Shown in pieces: positions 1 to 7,977 of a stretch of DNA of 32,140 nucleotides. A model generated the notes under the pieces. That model did not search any database, had not been told where the DNA came from, and saw only the letters and a list, made by a program, of their open reading frames with translations. Positions within the stretch are counted from its first letter, which is position 1. Every line of letters starts with the position of its first letter. This DNA comes from a virus, in the IMG/VR virus record IMGVR_UViG_3300030012_001483, positions 1-32,140 of that record. One strand, given 5' to 3'. The position numbers and the translations under genes were made by a program.

Positions 1-77
1 CTAAAGTCAACACGGTAGTCGATTTCTTTTTCGGCGGATCGTCTAAAAAGAATCAAGAACAAAATAAAAATAAATAA
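1..77 (+). CDS. C-terminal end of an unidentified gene (partial)
   Basis: The reading frame whose codons begin at base 3 is open from the window edge to a TAA at 75-77. It encodes about 24 residues, with a hydrophobic VVDFFFGG stretch followed by a polar, Lys/Asn/Gln-rich tail ending NKNK. The other two plus frames stop within the first 45 bases. The stop lies two bases before the next ATG in the arrangement TAATTATG, which recurs at other genuine gene junctions here and supports this as a real gene end. The hydrophobic patch could be the end of a membrane protein, but too little is present to name a family. Confidence 0.55.
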   Translation, partial: KVNTVVDFFFGGSSKKNQEQNKNK

Positions 78-79
78 TT

Positions 80-451
80 ATGGGAATAAATTCAACAGCA
101 ACATCTTACGACTTTGGTCAACTAGGTAGTGCATACTTAGCTGTTAGTACTAGTAATGATTTAACTCCACCAGATGGTATGGTTATTGTAGCTATAACAA
201 TGGTAGGAGATGATATAGCATTTGATAAACTAACTTGCGATACTAGTAATTCAGTCGTGTATAGTGGTACAGAAACTAACAATACTTATTTTGGTATGGT
301 TAATGGTAATACTGGTGGAAATAGCGAAGCTGTAGTAGCTGATGGGACACCAAAGTTTCCAGCTGGCTTAACTATATATGGAAGATGGACAACAGTTTCG
401 TTACAAGCTGCTGATGCTGATGGTGGTATAATCTGTTACTTTGGATTCTAA
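80..451 (+). CDS. Small beta-rich probable virion protein
   Basis: A 123-residue protein, low in charge and rich in Gly, Thr, Ser, Val and Ala, with alternating hydrophobic residues typical of beta-sandwich structural proteins. It has no signal peptide or transmembrane segment. The segment near residues 91-105 (FPAGLTIYGRW) resembles, from memory, small proteins in uncultured marine phages found near head genes; no function is known to me. The start follows an A/T-rich leader with no Shine-Dalgarno and is two bases after the preceding stop. Its stop overlaps the next ATG (TAATG), so the two are probably translationally coupled. A head decoration or head-fibre role is possible but inferred only from composition and context. 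Confidence 0.75.
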   Translation: MGINSTATSYDFGQLGSAYLAVSTSNDLTPPDGMVIVAITMVGDDIAFDKLTCDTSNSVVYSGTETNNTYFGMVNGNTGGNSEAVVADGTPKFPAGLTIYGRWTTVSLQAADADGGIICYFGF

Positions 452-825
452 TGGGACTAGGTAACAATATGAGCGTTGGTAAAGCTAAAGGCAAATCAAA
501 AGCTATAGTTAGAAAAAGACATAAAGAAGTTAAAGAAGCGGTAAACTTTGTTCAGTTTTCTCATGGACCTAAAAAAGCCGGTGTACTTGAAGCTTGTTCA
601 GTTTCTTCTGGAGACATGACTTTGCAAGGATTCACTAACAATACATCTGCTGGTTTTCCTTTTGTTCCAGGTGATTACTTTTATACAAAGAAAAGAGCTA
701 ACCCAAAATTTTATGTAGCAAATGGTTTTTATAAAGTAGGGCCTAATTCTAAAGGTACTTTTTATAGTGCAGAAATAAGAAATGGACAAGTAATTTCTTC
801 TCCTAGAGTAGTAACTTGTCTATAG
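451..825 (+). CDS. Small basic protein of unknown function
   Basis: A 124-residue protein with a strongly basic N-terminal region (residues about 9-28, rich in Lys and Arg) followed by a mixed region with many aromatic residues (FPFVPGDYFYTKKR). The basic head could bind nucleic acid or an acidic protein surface; the rest looks like a small beta domain. The first ATG overlaps the previous stop as TAATG, favouring coupled initiation. A second in-frame ATG at 469 would give a protein starting MSVGKAKGK, and this could be the real start because the first six residues look dispensable. I do not recognise a named family. The last codons overlap a copy of the candidate promoter motif that precedes the next gene. 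Confidence 0.7.
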   Translation: MGLGNNMSVGKAKGKSKAIVRKRHKEVKEAVNFVQFSHGPKKAGVLEACSVSSGDMTLQGFTNNTSAGFPFVPGDYFYTKKRANPKFYVANGFYKVGPNSKGTFYSAEIRNGQVISSPRVVTCL

Positions 826-829
826 TAAT
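810..829 (+). promoter_or_regulatory. Candidate phage promoter/operator motif, divergent copy
   Basis: The sequence has GTAACT at 811-816, five variable bases, then ATAGTAA at 822-828. Both conserved blocks and the spacing are identical to the copies before 10482 and 20924. It overlaps the end of the upstream gene and lies 22 bases before the ATG at 851. The centre lacks the ACTAT inverted-repeat arm seen in the other two. A promoter role is inferred from recurrence and position only. Confidence 0.4.
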
Positions 830-830
830 A

Positions 831-850
831 ATTAAATTAAATTAAATTAA
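831..850 (+). repeat. (ATTAA)x4 tandem repeat abutting a start codon
   Basis: Four perfect copies of the pentamer ATTAA occupy exactly the 20 bases before the ATG at 851. This is the whole ribosome-binding region of the next gene, so there is no Shine-Dalgarno. Slippage here would alter the A/T leader without touching any reading frame. Confidence 0.9.
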
Positions 851-1123
851 ATGAGTAAAAAAGAAAAGTTAGTTGACTTAAAGACTAAAGCAGAAAAAAT
901 ATCTGACGAACACTTAAAAGATATACAAGAAAAAGTAAATATGGTTAATAATCTACAATACAATATAGGTAAAGTAGAAGCGCAAAAACATAACCTATTA
1001 CACGAGCTAGCTTTAGCTCAAAACAAAATCATAGAGATGCAAGACGTTTTACAAAAAGAGTATGGTACTAATGACGTTAATATAGCTGACGGAACTATTA
1101 ATTGGAAAGAAGATGAAAAATAA
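851..1123 (+). CDS. Small coiled-coil protein
   Basis: A 90-residue, highly charged protein predicted by eye to be one long helix or coiled coil over residues about 1-70, with heptad-like Leu/Ile/Val spacing. A short C-terminal part contains EYGTNDVNIADGTI and ends acidic. Similar small coiled-coil proteins with an EYGTNDxNIxDG tail occur, as far as I recall, in many marine phages, including cyanophages, with no assigned function. The start follows four ATTAA repeats. The 3' end overlaps the next gene by 11 bases. It may be a small assembly or adaptor protein; nothing in the sequence fixes the role. Confidence 0.75.
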   Translation: MSKKEKLVDLKTKAEKISDEHLKDIQEKVNMVNNLQYNIGKVEAQKHNLLHELALAQNKIIEMQDVLQKEYGTNDVNIADGTINWKEDEK

Positions 1124-1337
1124 TATCATTAGAAAAATAACTATAGGCAAAGATTATAAAAACGACGCTATGCATTATGCTGTAGATCAAGAGGTTTATG
1201 GTGGTCATAAGATTTGTGATATTGTAGAAGAAGAAGATAAATATTCTATTTATATTAGAAAAGACAAAGTAGTTATACCTTGGAAAGATTTTAATAAAAA
1301 CATGGCAATATCAATTGAGTATAACTTAGAATATTAA
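1113..1337 (+). CDS. Conserved small phage protein of unknown function
   Basis: A 74-residue protein with IGKDYKNDAMHYAVDQEVYGGHKI near the N-terminus and IPWKDFNKNMAISIEYN at the C-terminus. The alternating pattern suggests a small beta-sheet fold. I recall similar short proteins from uncultured marine phages but no function. It starts 11 bases inside the preceding coiled-coil gene and its stop overlaps the next start as TAATG. It is therefore tightly embedded in the pre-terminase operon and probably translated by coupling. Confidence 0.7.
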   Translation: MKNNIIRKITIGKDYKNDAMHYAVDQEVYGGHKICDIVEEEDKYSIYIRKDKVVIPWKDFNKNMAISIEYNLEY

Positions 1338-1924
1338 TGAATGCTTATAAAGATTTTATTATCTCTCCTGTTGGCGAGCGTTATAATAATACTAAACAAA
1401 TTGATGACAAAGAGTTAATATTAAATACTGAAATATTTAATCATCAATATATAAATAGGCTAGCAAAAGTAATCGCTACTCCACTATTATTTCAATCACC
1501 TTTAAACGTAGGTGATGAAGTAATAGTACATCATAATATATTTAGAAGATGGCATGATGTTAAAGGTAGAGAAAGAAACAGTAGATCATATTGGAAAGAA
1601 GATAAATATATAATATCAGAAGATCAAATATATTTATATAAAAAAGATAATTGGATAGCCATGCCTGGTTATAGTTTTGTAAAGCCAATAAAATCAAATA
1701 ATAAATTATCTATAAATATAGAACAACCATTAGTTGGTATTATAAAATATACAGATAATACTTTTGATATTAATACATTAGTTGGTTTTACACCTAGCAG
1801 TGAATATGAGTTTGTTATAAACGGAGAAAGATTATATAGAGTTATGAATAAATTTATTACAATTAAATATGAATATCAAGGAAACGAAGAAGAATATAAT
1901 CCAAGCTGGGCAAAAAGCAGTTGA
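1337..1924 (+). CDS. Probable tandem GroES-like co-chaperonin
   Basis: A 195-residue protein whose two halves both look like the GroES (Cpn10) fold. Residues about 5-101 contain AKVIATP, then NVGDEVIVHHN and EDKYIISEDQIYLY. Residues about 111-180 contain SFVKPI, LVGIIKY, LVGFTPSSEYEF and INGERLYRVMNKFITIKYE. By eye these match GroES landmarks: the N-terminal VIVK strand, GEVLAVG, VGDIVIFN, and the final EEVLIMSESDILAIV strand pair. The length is about twice that of GroES. Phage co-chaperonins such as T4 gp31 work with host GroEL to fold the major capsid protein, so a place upstream of the head genes makes sense. The usual mobile loop is not obvious. The assignment rests on pattern matching, not a search. 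Confidence 0.55.
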   Translation: MNAYKDFIISPVGERYNNTKQIDDKELILNTEIFNHQYINRLAKVIATPLLFQSPLNVGDEVIVHHNIFRRWHDVKGRERNSRSYWKEDKYIISEDQIYLYKKDNWIAMPGYSFVKPIKSNNKLSINIEQPLVGIIKYTDNTFDINTLVGFTPSSEYEFVINGERLYRVMNKFITIKYEYQGNEEEYNPSWAKSS

Positions 1925-2141
1925 AGAATTAATTAAAGTAGCTAAAGAGCCTATTGTAGATTCAGACGATGATATATCAGCTGATAGATTAAAGAATGCG
2001 GCTGCTACAAAGAAGCTAGCTATATTTGATGCTTTTGAAATACTTAATCGTATAAACGAAGAAGAGAATATGCTTGAAGGTAAAGTTGAAGAAAAAAAAG
2101 AGGTTAAGTTTAAAGGTTTTGCAGAAGGTAGATCAAAATGA
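1869..2141 (+). CDS. Small helical protein in the terminase small subunit position
   Basis: A 90-residue protein, predicted mostly helical, with an N-terminal helix (about residues 9-27), an acidic break (VDSDDD) and a second helical stretch containing ADRLKNAAATKKLAIFDAFEIL. It ends with a basic tail, KGFAEGRSK. The start lies 56 bases inside the preceding gene in another frame. No later in-frame ATG leaves a sensible protein, so the overlap is probably real. The stop overlaps the TerL start as ATGA. Its size and place directly before TerL suggest a terminase small subunit or packaging adaptor, but no DNA-binding helix-turn-helix is obvious, so this is a positional inference. Confidence 0.65.
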   Translation: MNIKETKKNIIQAGQKAVEELIKVAKEPIVDSDDDISADRLKNAAATKKLAIFDAFEILNRINEEENMLEGKVEEKKEVKFKGFAEGRSK

Positions 2142-4375
2142 ATTACGAGCAAAGTTTATATAAAATAGTAGAGCCAATAAGGCTAAATACTATTAAAAGA
2201 TTAAACAAAGGCAGAAAGTGGGAGTATGGATATAATAAAGAAAATAATGTAGTTGTTATATCAAGGACTGGTATGATTGGCAATGTCATAGAAATACAAG
2301 GCTTAAAAATAGCCCTGCCTAAGCAGCCAAGCAATATATATAGTTGTAGCAAAGACAACGCTAAACAAAAATGGAAACAGTTTCCAGCTAATCCAGCTTT
2401 TAAAAAGATTAAAACCGTGTTTGACTGGCAAGATTATCCAGATGATTTTAAACAAGATCATTATGAATATATAGACGAAGAGTTTAAAAGAAGAGAAGAA
2501 GGGTTTTGGTTTATGAATAACGGTAAACCAACTTATATTACAGGAACACACTATATGTATTTACAATGGAGTAAAATAGATGTAGGTGCACCAGATTATA
2601 GAGAAGCAAACAGACTGTTCTTTATATTTTGGGAAGCTTGTAAAGCAGATGAAAGAAGTTATGGGATGTGTTATTTAAAAAATAGACGTTCTGGTTTTTC
2701 TTTTATGAGTTCAGCTGAAACTGTTAATTTAGCTACATTAGCTAGTGATAGTAGATTTGGTATATTATCTAAGACTGGTGCTGATGCAAAAAAAATGTTT
2801 ACGGACAAAGTAGTGCCTATTAGTTTAAATTATCCTTTCTTCTTCAAGCCAATACAGGACGGTATGGACCGACCAAAGTCCGAACTTGCTTACAGGGTAC
2901 CAGCAAAAAAGTTTACACGTAAAAAAATACGAGAGCGTGAAGAAATGGACGACGTTGAAGGATTAGATACAACTATAGACTGGAAGAACACTGGTGATAA
3001 TAGTTATGATGGTGAAAAGCTAAACTTGTTAGTTCACGATGAAAGTGGTAAGTGGGAAAGGCCTGACAATATAAAAAACAACTGGAGAGTTACAAAAACT
3101 TGTTTAAGATTAGGTAGTAGAGTAGTTGGTAAGTGCATGATGGGTAGTACTAGTAATTCTTTAGAGAAAGGTGGTGATAATTTTAAAGACTTGTATAATA
3201 ATTCTGATGTAACAAAACGTAATCGCAATGGACAAACCAAATCAGGACTTTATTCTTTGTTTATACCCATGGAGTGGAATTATGAAGGTTTCATCGATGA
3301 GTACGGTCAGCCTGTATTTAACACTCCTACACAACCAACGTTTGATCCCCATGGCGTAGAAATAGATTACGGAGTAATAAATCACTGGGATAATGAAGCT
3401 GATGGACTAAGAGACGATCAAGACGCTTTAAATGAATTTTATAGACAGTTTCCTAGAACTGAAGAGCATGCGTTTAGAGATGAAACAAAAAATAGTTTAT
3501 TTAATCTTATAAAAATATATGAGCAAATAGATTATAATGAAGGTAATAAAAACTCTTCAGTAACTACAGTTGGTAACTTTCAATGGACAAACGGTGTAAA
3601 AGATACAAATGTAGTTTTTAATCCAGATCCTAATGGTAGGTTTAATGTTAGTTGGGTGCCAAGTGCTAAATTACAAAACAACGTTATATTAAAAAATGGC
3701 GTAAAATACCCAGGCAACGAACATATGGGAGCATTTGGCTGCGACTCATATGACATATCTGGAACTGTAGACAATAAAGGATCTAAAGGCGCTTTGCATG
3801 GTTTAACAAAGTTTTCAATGGAAGACGCTCCAGCAAATACTTTTTTTCTTGAATATATAGCAAGGCCACAAACGGCTGAGATATTTTTTGAAGATGTTTT
3901 AATGTCTTTAGTATTTTATGGTATGCCAATACTTGCAGAAAACAACAAACCAAGATTACTGTACTATTTACGTAGAAGAGGTTATAGGGGCTTTAGCATG
4001 AACAGGCCAGATAAAATATGGAACAAACTTTCGATATCTGAAAAAGAAGTCGGTGGTATACCAAACTCTAGTGAAGATATAAAACAAGCTCACGCGGCCG
4101 CTATTGAAATGTATATCAATGATCACGTTGGTTTATTACAAGACGGTACTTATGGTACTATGTATTTTAACGAAACGTTAAATGATTGGTCTAAATTTGA
4201 TATAAACAAAAGAACAAGGTATGATGCGTCAATAAGCTCAGGTCTAGCTATAATGGCTTGCAATAGACACTTGTATAGACCTAATCCAAAGCAAAAACCA
4301 AAACCATTAAATTTAACTATATCAAAATATAATAACAAAGGATTTTCATCAAAGATAATTAAAAATAAAATATGA
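2138..4375 (+). CDS. terL: Terminase large subunit (packaging ATPase and nuclease)
   Basis: A 745-residue motor protein that translocates DNA into the prohead and cuts concatemers. The N-terminal ATPase shows a Walker A-like KNRRSGFS at 181-188; it is atypical in lacking the classic GKT/S, as many terminases are. A Walker B strand is at 296-302 (LNLLVHDE, catalytic D301/E302), and a motif III-like MGSTSNS lies at 335-341. The C-terminal RNase H-like nuclease has its first acidic residue in GCDSYDIS (D536), a probable second in ILAEN (E601) and a probable third in RYDASISSG (D696). The length is slightly above the usual terminase range because of inserts between domains. The start overlaps the previous stop, and the stop overlaps the portal start (ATGA). 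The call is secure. Confidence 0.93.
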   Translation: MNYEQSLYKIVEPIRLNTIKRLNKGRKWEYGYNKENNVVVISRTGMIGNVIEIQGLKIALPKQPSNIYSCSKDNAKQKWKQFPANPAFKKIKTVFDWQDYPDDFKQDHYEYIDEEFKRREEGFWFMNNGKPTYITGTHYMYLQWSKIDVGAPDYREANRLFFIFWEACKADERSYGMCYLKNRRSGFSFMSSAETVNLATLASDSRFGILSKTGADAKKMFTDKVVPISLNYPFFFKPIQDGMDRPKSELAYRVPAKKFTRKKIREREEMDDVEGLDTTIDWKNTGDNSYDGEKLNLLVHDESGKWERPDNIKNNWRVTKTCLRLGSRVVGKCMMGSTSNSLEKGGDNFKDLYNNSDVTKRNRNGQTKSGLYSLFIPMEWNYEGFIDEYGQPVFNTPTQPTFDPHGVEIDYGVINHWDNEADGLRDDQDALNEFYRQFPRTEEHAFRDETKNSLFNLIKIYEQIDYNEGNKNSSVTTVGNFQWTNGVKDTNVVFNPDPNGRFNVSWVPSAKLQNNVILKNGVKYPGNEHMGAFGCDSYDISGTVDNKGSKGALHGLTKFSMEDAPANTFFLEYIARPQTAEIFFEDVLMSLVFYGMPILAENNKPRLLYYLRRRGYRGFSMNRPDKIWNKLSISEKEVGGIPNSSEDIKQAHAAAIEMYINDHVGLLQDGTYGTMYFNETLNDWSKFDINKRTRYDASISSGLAIMACNRHLYRPNPKQKPKPLNLTISKYNNKGFSSKIIKNKI

Positions 4376-6759
4376 GATTAGAACATTCTATATATTTTCC
4401 ATCACAAGCGGTTAGCGACATGGAGAAGCTAAGTGAAGACTATGGTTTAAAAGTAGCAAGAGCTATAAGGCATGAGTGGTTTTCAGGTACAACATCAAAG
4501 TATAATAACTATAAAAGTAGTTTTCATACACTAAGATTATATGCTAGAGGAGAACAGTCTATACAAAAATACAAAAATGAATTATCTATTAATGGAGATC
4601 TATCTTATTTAAATTTAGACTGGAAGCCAGTTCCTATTATACCAAAGTTTGTTGACATTGTAGTTAACGGTATGGCTCAAAGAAATTACGAAATAAATTG
4701 TTTTTCCCAAGATCAATATGGCATAAGTCAAAGAACAAAGTATATGGAGTCTATGCTAAGAGATATGAGATCTAAAGATTTTAATCAATTAGTTCAACAA
4801 AGATTTGAAATAGATTTATACGAAAACGATCCTGAATCACTACCTGACACAGAAGAAGAATTAGCGCTACACATGCAGCTTAATTACAAACAAGCAGTTG
4901 AGTTAGCTGAAGAGCAAGCTATAAATGTTTTATTAGAGAATAGTGATTATGATCTAGTAAGAAGAAGAGTGTTGTATGATATAACAGTATTAGGTATAGG
5001 TGCAACAAAAACAACGTTTGACTTTAGCAGTGGGGCTAGAGTACAATATGTTGATCCAGCTGAAGTAGTTTATTCTTACACAGAATCTCCTTACTTTGAT
5101 GATATTTATTATGTTGGAGAGGTAAAAGAAGTTCCTATAAATGAATTAGTAAAAGAGTTTCCAAAATTAACTGAAAGCGAAATAGAAGATATATACAAAA
5201 AATCTACTTACCCAATAAACAGTAATTATAAAAAATCAAATAGAGATAGAAACAAAGTTTCAGTACTTTACTTTAATTATAAAACTCATATGAATGATGT
5301 TTATAAATTAAAGCACATGCCTAGCGGAGGAGAAAAGGTAATACCTAAAGATGATCAATTTAATCCACCTGTAGAAAGCATGGATGGTAATTTTGAAAAA
5401 CTAGAAAGAGCTGTTGAAACTTTGTATGAAGGAGTTTACTTAATTGGTTCTGATAAACTACTAAAGTGGCGCATGTGTCCTAACATGATGAGGACAGATT
5501 CTGATTTTGGCAAAGTTAAAATGAATTATCAAATAGTAGCGCCTAGAATGTATGAAGGTAGAATAGAGTCTATAGTTAGTAGAATATCTAGCTTTGCTGA
5601 TATGATACAACTAACTCATTTAAAGTTGCAGCAGGTTATGGCTCGTATGGTACCTGATGGCGTTTACTTAGATGCTGATGGTTTAGCTGAAATAGATTTA
5701 GGTAACGGAACAAATTATAATCCGCAAGAGGCTTTAAATATGTTTTTTCAAACTGGTTCTGTTATTGGTAGAAGTTTTACTTCTGAAGGAGATATGAATC
5801 CTGGTAAAGTACCAATACAACAAATAAACAACGGCGTTAATAGTGGTAAAATACAAAGTTTAATTCAAACTTATAATTACTATTTACAAATGATTAGAGA
5901 TGTAACTGGCTTAAACGAAGCTAGAGATGCAACAACTCCAGATAAAAACGCTTTAGTTGGTGTACAAAAATTAGCAGCAGCTAACTCTAATACAGCTACA
6001 AGGCATATATTACAATCAATGATGTATGTTACAGCTGAGGTAGCAGAGTGTTTATCACTACGTATAGCTGATATAATAGAGTACTCACCAACAAAAGATG
6101 CTTTCATAAGATCTATAGGAGTTCACAACGTTGCTACACTTCAAGAAATACAAGAGCTACATCTTCATGACTTTGGTATATTTATAGAGTTAATGCCAGA
6201 TGAAGAAGAAAAAGCTATATTAGAAAATAATATACAGGCAGCATTGCAACAGCAATCTATAGATTTGGATGACGCAATAGATTTACGTAATGTTAGAAAT
6301 GTTAAACTTGCTAATCAATTATTAAAAGTAAAAAGAAAAAAGAAAATGCAAAGAGATCAGCAAATGCAACAACAAAACATACAAGCTCAATCTCAAGCTA
6401 ATCAACAAGCACAAGTCGCTGCGGCTCAAGCTGAAATGCAAAAGAACCAAGCTAAAATGCAATCAGATGTTCAGTTAGAACAAACTAGAAATCAGTTAAA
6501 AACTCAATACTTACAAGCTGAAGTGCAAGGTAAAAAAGAATTAATGCAATTTGAGTTTCAATTAAACTCTCAACTTCAAGGTATGAAACAAGAAACTAGC
6601 AATATGCTAGAGTCTATGAGGGAAGATAGAAGAGATCAGAGAGTTAATATGCAAACAAGTGCACAAAAAGAAATGATACAACAAAGAAAACAGGGTAATT
6701 CACTTAATAATTTTGAATCATCAGGTAATGATATACTTACGGAGGGTACAGATATGTAG
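4372..6759 (+). CDS. Portal protein
   Basis: A 795-residue protein directly after TerL and before scaffold and capsid, the classic portal position. The portal dodecamer is the vertex through which DNA enters and leaves and on which the tail is built. Residues about 490-570 (GKIQSLIQTYNYYLQMIRDVTGLNEARDA and the following Ala-rich helices) look like the portal stem/crown helical region. From about residue 664 to 790 the protein is a long Gln-rich, charged coiled coil, comparable to the C-terminal barrel extension of P22-type portals. Length is in the P22-like range. It is translationally coupled to TerL by an ATGA overlap. Family assignment relies mainly on context plus this helical layout. 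Confidence 0.85.
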   Translation: MRLEHSIYFPSQAVSDMEKLSEDYGLKVARAIRHEWFSGTTSKYNNYKSSFHTLRLYARGEQSIQKYKNELSINGDLSYLNLDWKPVPIIPKFVDIVVNGMAQRNYEINCFSQDQYGISQRTKYMESMLRDMRSKDFNQLVQQRFEIDLYENDPESLPDTEEELALHMQLNYKQAVELAEEQAINVLLENSDYDLVRRRVLYDITVLGIGATKTTFDFSSGARVQYVDPAEVVYSYTESPYFDDIYYVGEVKEVPINELVKEFPKLTESEIEDIYKKSTYPINSNYKKSNRDRNKVSVLYFNYKTHMNDVYKLKHMPSGGEKVIPKDDQFNPPVESMDGNFEKLERAVETLYEGVYLIGSDKLLKWRMCPNMMRTDSDFGKVKMNYQIVAPRMYEGRIESIVSRISSFADMIQLTHLKLQQVMARMVPDGVYLDADGLAEIDLGNGTNYNPQEALNMFFQTGSVIGRSFTSEGDMNPGKVPIQQINNGVNSGKIQSLIQTYNYYLQMIRDVTGLNEARDATTPDKNALVGVQKLAAANSNTATRHILQSMMYVTAEVAECLSLRIADIIEYSPTKDAFIRSIGVHNVATLQEIQELHLHDFGIFIELMPDEEEKAILENNIQAALQQQSIDLDDAIDLRNVRNVKLANQLLKVKRKKKMQRDQQMQQQNIQAQSQANQQAQVAAAQAEMQKNQAKMQSDVQLEQTRNQLKTQYLQAEVQGKKELMQFEFQLNSQLQGMKQETSNMLESMREDRRDQRVNMQTSAQKEMIQQRKQGNSLNNFESSGNDILTEGTDM

Positions 6760-6792
6760 TCTCTTATTTTTAATATTTTATAAAATTTTATT

Positions 6793-7959
6793 ATGACAGA
6801 AGAAAATAAAGAAGTTGTTGAAGAAACAACTGAAGAACAAAACGAAAATCCTATAGAAGAAGCTATAGAAGAAGTTATAGATGAATCTAAATTTGATAGC
6901 GCTGGTGATCCAGATGTTATTAAAATAGATTTAGACGCGCCTCTACCTGAACAAAAAGAAGAGGTTGTTGAAGAACAAAAAGAAAACGTAGAAGAAGTTG
7001 TAGAAGAAGTAACTGAGGAATCAGTTATGCAAGAAGTTACTGATAGCAAGCCAGATGAAGTTGAAAAAATTCAAGATCAAGCTATAGATGCTATTGATGA
7101 ATCATTAGCAACTGGCGATCCTCTTCCAGAAAATATACAAAAGCTTGTAGACTTTATGGAAGAAACAGGTGGTGATATACAAGACTACGTGAATTTAAAT
7201 AGAGATTTAACTGGACTAGATGACTCAGATATATTAGATGAGTATTATAGATCAACAAAATCTCATTTGTCAGCAGAAGAAAGAAACTTTTTATTAGAAG
7301 ATACTTTTGGTATCGATGAAGAGTTAGATGATGAAAAGACAATACGTAAAAAGAAAATAGCCCTTAAAGAGCAAGTTGCCGAGGCTAGAGCCCACTTAGA
7401 CAGGCAAAAGTCTAAATATTACGAAGAAATTAAAGCTGGCTCTAAGTTAACAGCTGAACAGCAAGAAGCTATTAATTTCTACAATCAATACAATGAAGAT
7501 TCTGAAAAACAAGAAGAATTGTTTCAAGCAAGTCATCAATCATTTTTAAATAAAACAGATAATTTATTTAACGATAACTTCAAAGGTTTTGAGTATAATG
7601 TCGGAAATAAAAAATATAGGTTTAATGTTAAAGATGTTAATAAAGTAAAAACAACTCAAAGTGATCTTAACAATTTTATAAATAAATTTGTTGGTGAAGA
7701 TAATTCAACAATAGAAGACGCTGAAGGTTATCATAAATCTTTATTTACGGCTATGAACGCTGATGCTATTGCTAAGCATTTTTACGAGCAAGGCATAGCG
7801 GACGCTACAAAAGATAGAGTTGCTAGAGACAAAAACATAGATTTAAATCCTAGACAAACACACGGCGAAACTAACGTTGGTGGTATTAAAGTTAGGGTTT
7901 TAGGTCAATCTTCTTCTGATATTAAAAACAGATCTTTTAAAATTAGAAAGAAAAATTAA
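6793..7959 (+). CDS. Capsid scaffolding protein
   Basis: A 388-residue protein between portal and major capsid. Residues 1-90 are extremely acidic, with repeated EEVVEE-type runs. The centre (about 110-260) is helical and charged. The C-terminus becomes basic (NRSFKIRKKN). An acidic, helical, low-complexity body with a basic C-terminal tail is the usual design of internal scaffolding proteins such as P22 gp8 and T7 gp9, where the basic tail contacts the capsid protein. No protease catalytic motif is visible, so I favour scaffold over a protease-scaffold fusion. It starts behind the A/T-only leader TTTTATTATG without a Shine-Dalgarno, 33 bases after the portal stop. Confidence 0.8.
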   Translation: MTEENKEVVEETTEEQNENPIEEAIEEVIDESKFDSAGDPDVIKIDLDAPLPEQKEEVVEEQKENVEEVVEEVTEESVMQEVTDSKPDEVEKIQDQAIDAIDESLATGDPLPENIQKLVDFMEETGGDIQDYVNLNRDLTGLDDSDILDEYYRSTKSHLSAEERNFLLEDTFGIDEELDDEKTIRKKKIALKEQVAEARAHLDRQKSKYYEEIKAGSKLTAEQQEAINFYNQYNEDSEKQEELFQASHQSFLNKTDNLFNDNFKGFEYNVGNKKYRFNVKDVNKVKTTQSDLNNFINKFVGEDNSTIEDAEGYHKSLFTAMNADAIAKHFYEQGIADATKDRVARDKNIDLNPRQTHGETNVGGIKVRVLGQSSSDIKNRSFKIRKKN

Positions 7960-7977
7960 CTTTAAAAATTATAAATT

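Noticed and set aside
1832-2152. 106-residue minus-strand ORF
   Set aside because: Antisense to the small pre-terminase gene; composition reflects complementary Lys/Glu codons.
147-3160. Repeated ACTAGTAAT at about 150, 242 and 3149
   Set aside because: All three encode Thr-Ser-Asn in frame; it reflects common codons in this genome rather than a shared element.
6760-6792. Terminator between portal and scaffold
   Set aside because: There is an A/T-only palindrome (ATTTTATAAAAT) but no G/C-containing stem, so a functional hairpin is unlikely.
6636-7049. 137-residue minus-strand ORF, Ser/Thr-rich
   Set aside because: It is the mirror of the Glu-rich scaffold N-terminus (GAA read as TTC, and so on); low complexity, antisense to a well supported gene, spans the portal-scaffold junction.
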